DNA from: Zhongshania antarctica
GTDB taxonomy: Bacteria; Pseudomonadota; Gammaproteobacteria; Pseudomonadales; Spongiibacteraceae
Length of the DNA stretch: 64,000 bases
NCBI RefSeq assembly: GCF_014202945.1
Contig: NZ_JACHHW010000004.1
Location: 124,001-188,000, forward strand
Direction of reading: 5' to 3'
Below, piece after piece: positions 61,986-64,000 of the stretch. Each line of letters opens with the position of its first letter. Position 1 is the stretch's first letter. The translations under genes were made by a program, and so were the position numbers. The notes under the pieces are model-generated. The model made no database searches. It was not told the DNA's origin and saw only the letters and a list, made by a program, of their open reading frames with translations.

Positions 61986-64000
61986 TTACAATTGCTCAAT
62001 ACTGAAATGTTCCGCCGCTAACCAGTCGCTGAGTTCTGCGGCCTTGGCGGCGTTACTCAGCACCGCGACGCTGGCGCCACCCTTGTTAAGATAGCAATCA
62101 CAGACTCGTTGTAAATCTGCGGCAGTGACCGCGAGCACGCGCTGCCGAAAAAGTCTGCGCTGCGCTAAGGTGCGGCCAAAGACATTGCTGTGGTGATCTT
62201 GTTTGGCTTCACCAGCCGGAGAGCCGGGCTTATCAATACTGCTGACCACGCCTAAAACCGCCTCTTCAAGCCCCTGAGCCGATACCGCGGTGTTGAGCAT
62301 CCAGTCTATGGATTTATCGAAATCAGCCAGTGTGTCCTGAAGGCGCGGGTCTCGGTAAGAGTAAAAACGGAAGGCGGCGATGTTTGAGTCTTGTGATGCA
62401 CCGCCGCCGTAGGCGCCGCCTTGCTCGCGAATGACACGGTGTAAAAAACCGTTTTTCATATAGGTGGCAAGTACCGTTAATACTGGTGCGTCAGGATGGT
62501 CTGAGGGCACGGTAGGATAGGCCTTGGCACAGAAGTTCACCTGCGAGTTAGCCACCCAAAATGCTTTTTTAACTTCTCGCACTGCCGGGTAACTAAAATT
62601 GCTTTTGGCTTGCGCATTAAAATCGTGCCAAAGTGGCGCGATTTCATCACACAAAGAGGCGAGACGGTCAGCTTCGGCAATAATCAATAGCTGGCGTTCA
62701 GCCTTGAGCATTTTGCTGTGAATGGCAGCGAGTTGGCTCATGAGTTTGCTTAATTCCGCAGGGGCGTCAATGCGCTCGCTCAGGCTTTTGAGCTGGCGAA
62801 TACCGCTTAAACCACCCAAAGCCTCACTGATTTTAGCGATGGGGCTCATGCCTGCGCTGGCGGCAGTCATGGCGAGGCTGTGGCCATTGCCGGTGATGCT
62901 GGACTCGCGGCGGGCTTTGAGCTGAGCAACTAAGTCTTGAACCCGATCAGACTCATCAAAACGTAGGGTTTCTAAGGTGTCACGCATAAGCTGGGTTTGC
63001 GCGCTAGCGTTGCGCAACAGGGCTTTAGACGACAATACTAAATAGGCTTTTAGTTGCTGTTCGTCAGTAATGTCACCGCGCATGCTGGTATAGGCGCTGA
63101 TGCCACCACAGACTTGCGCTTGGCGCGCTTGAATCTGCAAGTAGTCTTGGTCGCCGAGACCAAGCTCGGTCAATACTTGGGTATAGAGCGACAGCAGCGA
63201 TAATTCTTCGTCGTCTAGTTCGGGCAGGGCGATCAATAGTTGTTGGTATACCAGGCCATTGGTGCCTCGGCCATAACGGGTATACGGTAGGCTACCGAAC
63301 ATAGCGTGCTCACTATGCAGGGCCGGCATGTCTAAAGGCACGTCCGCCAAGGTGACTTTGGGCAGTATGCTGTCATCTTCTTCAAGGGCTTGACGTTCAA
63401 TTAAGGCGCTCGCCTGGTCGATAATGGCCTGTTTTTCTTCAGCACTTAAATTGGCCTTAATGTCAGCTAAGCGCTGCTTCTCAGCCTGTTCAATGCGCTG
63501 CTGAATATTTTCGTCGGGGCTCATCACCAGGGTGACGCGATGGGGGTTGTCTATTAGCGATTGCGCTAATTGTTTAATGTAGTCGGGCTTTGCCGCTCGT
63601 TCGCGCAAAGCTTGTAATGCAGGGTCTAAATTCAGCAGCTCAATGGGCTTGCCACGGTGGGTAGCACTGCCCAGTGCCGTTAAAATAAGTTGCAGGCCAT
63701 AGGGATAGCCGTCGCCGCCGATTTCCCGCTGCTGCAGTTCTAATTGATGCAAAACCGCATCAACATCCTCTTTGGCAATGCCGTTTTTAGCAACATCGCG
63801 TAGGGTGTCTAAAATCAAGGCTTCGACTTCTTCAACTTTGGCGGCGCTGCTGCCTTCGAGTCCACAGGCAAACACCATTTCTCGCATGGAGTCTTCTAGC
63901 CCGCACATGGGGGAGGGCGAACTCCCTAAGGTGCTGGTCTCTAGGGCGTGGAGCAAAGGGCTGGCGCTATTGTCGAGTAAAACCCCGGCTAGCAGCTGGG
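61986..64000 (-). CDS. M16C peptidase (PreP-like), N-terminal part missing
   Basis: The reverse-strand frame runs from the stop at 61986 to the window edge without a start codon that makes sense; about 671 residues are visible. LLDNSASPLLHALETSTLG, SPSPMCGLEDS and HRVIREQGGAYGGGA with FYSYRDPRL are typical of presequence-protease-like M16C members. The visible part lacks the HxxEH zinc motif, which belongs to the N-terminal half outside the window. It degrades peptides in the cell or periplasm. Confidence 0.88.
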   Translation of the reverse strand, partial: QLLAGVLLDNSASPLLHALETSTLGSSPSPMCGLEDSMREMVFACGLEGSSAAKVEEVEALILDTLRDVAKNGIAKEDVDAVLHQLELQQREIGGDGYPYGLQLILTALGSATHRGKPIELLNLDPALQALRERAAKPDYIKQLAQSLIDNPHRVTLVMSPDENIQQRIEQAEKQRLADIKANLSAEEKQAIIDQASALIERQALEEDDSILPKVTLADVPLDMPALHSEHAMFGSLPYTRYGRGTNGLVYQQLLIALPELDDEELSLLSLYTQVLTELGLGDQDYLQIQARQAQVCGGISAYTSMRGDITDEQQLKAYLVLSSKALLRNASAQTQLMRDTLETLRFDESDRVQDLVAQLKARRESSITGNGHSLAMTAASAGMSPIAKISEALGGLSGIRQLKSLSERIDAPAELSKLMSQLAAIHSKMLKAERQLLIIAEADRLASLCDEIAPLWHDFNAQAKSNFSYPAVREVKKAFWVANSQVNFCAKAYPTVPSDHPDAPVLTVLATYMKNGFLHRVIREQGGAYGGGASQDSNIAAFRFYSYRDPRLQDTLADFDKSIDWMLNTAVSAQGLEEAVLGVVSSIDKPGSPAGEAKQDHHSNVFGRTLAQRRLFRQRVLAVTAADLQRVCDCYLNKGGASVAVLSNAAKAAELSDWLAAEHFSIEQL

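Overview
The window looks like a stretch of chromosome from a marine-type gammaproteobacterium. The guess is an order near Cellvibrionales/Spongiibacteraceae or Pseudomonadales, based on the Pseudomonas-like order pyrG-kdsA-eno-ftsB-ispD-ispF-truD-pcm-nlpD-rpoS-fdxA-mutS-recA and on protein similarity judged by eye. No database search was possible. Most of the window is housekeeping DNA with three accessory insertions.

Layout. (1) 1-7.0 kb: end of a TonB-dependent receptor gene, a hotdog thioesterase, a polytopic membrane protein and a large secreted lipoprotein resembling an M19/amidohydrolase enzyme, whose start is preceded by a perfect 24-bp palindrome. (2) 7.3-12.9 kb: a 5.5-kb segment that splits a tRNA-Leu(CAA) gene. 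The two halves lie at 7311-7375 and 12866-12904 and rejoin in silico into a perfect 85-nt tRNA. Between them are a decayed IS256-type transposase, an OmpA-family protein, a 15-repeat thrombospondin-type-3 lipoprotein, an acyl-CoA dehydrogenase remnant, a small unknown ORF and an intact tRNA-Leu(CAA). (3) 13-30 kb: queA-tgt (queuosine), a NIF3-like protein, gamma carbonic anhydrase-like protein, DUF1289, CorC-type protein, ypjD, ffh, rpsP-rimM-trmD-rplS, xerD-dsbC, mltF and purL. (4) 29.9-30.1 kb: a 141-bp MITE-like palindromic element next to the purL terminator. (5) 30-33 kb: secD-secF without yajC. (6) 33-49.6 kb: suhB, then the pyrG to rpoS block, fdxA, mutS, a spermidine-synthase-like gene and recA with a LexA operator. 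surE and cinA are absent from their usual places; a DUF368 undecaprenyl-phosphate translocase gene sits between pcm and nlpD. (7) 49.6-60.9 kb: pilU, then a complete-looking Tad/Flp pilus operon on the minus strand lacking tadZ/cpaE. This block separates recA from recX. (8) 61-64 kb: recX, a Spy/CpxP-like periplasmic protein and a partial M16C (PreP-like) metalloprotease.

How the genes work together. The core blocks cover translation and tRNA modification (queA, tgt, rpsP, rimM, trmD, rplS, truD), protein targeting and export (ffh, secDF), oxidative folding (dsbC), cell envelope (kdsA, mltF, nlpD, popT, ftsB), isoprenoids (ispD, ispF), stress and DNA maintenance (rpoS, mutS, recA, recX, xerD). 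The accessory regions are surface-directed: a TonB receptor, TSP3/OmpA proteins and the Tad pilus. No complete new defence or biosynthetic system was found; the strongest unusual signals are the split tRNA-Leu island, the TadZ-less Tad locus lying between recA and recX, and the MITE-like element.
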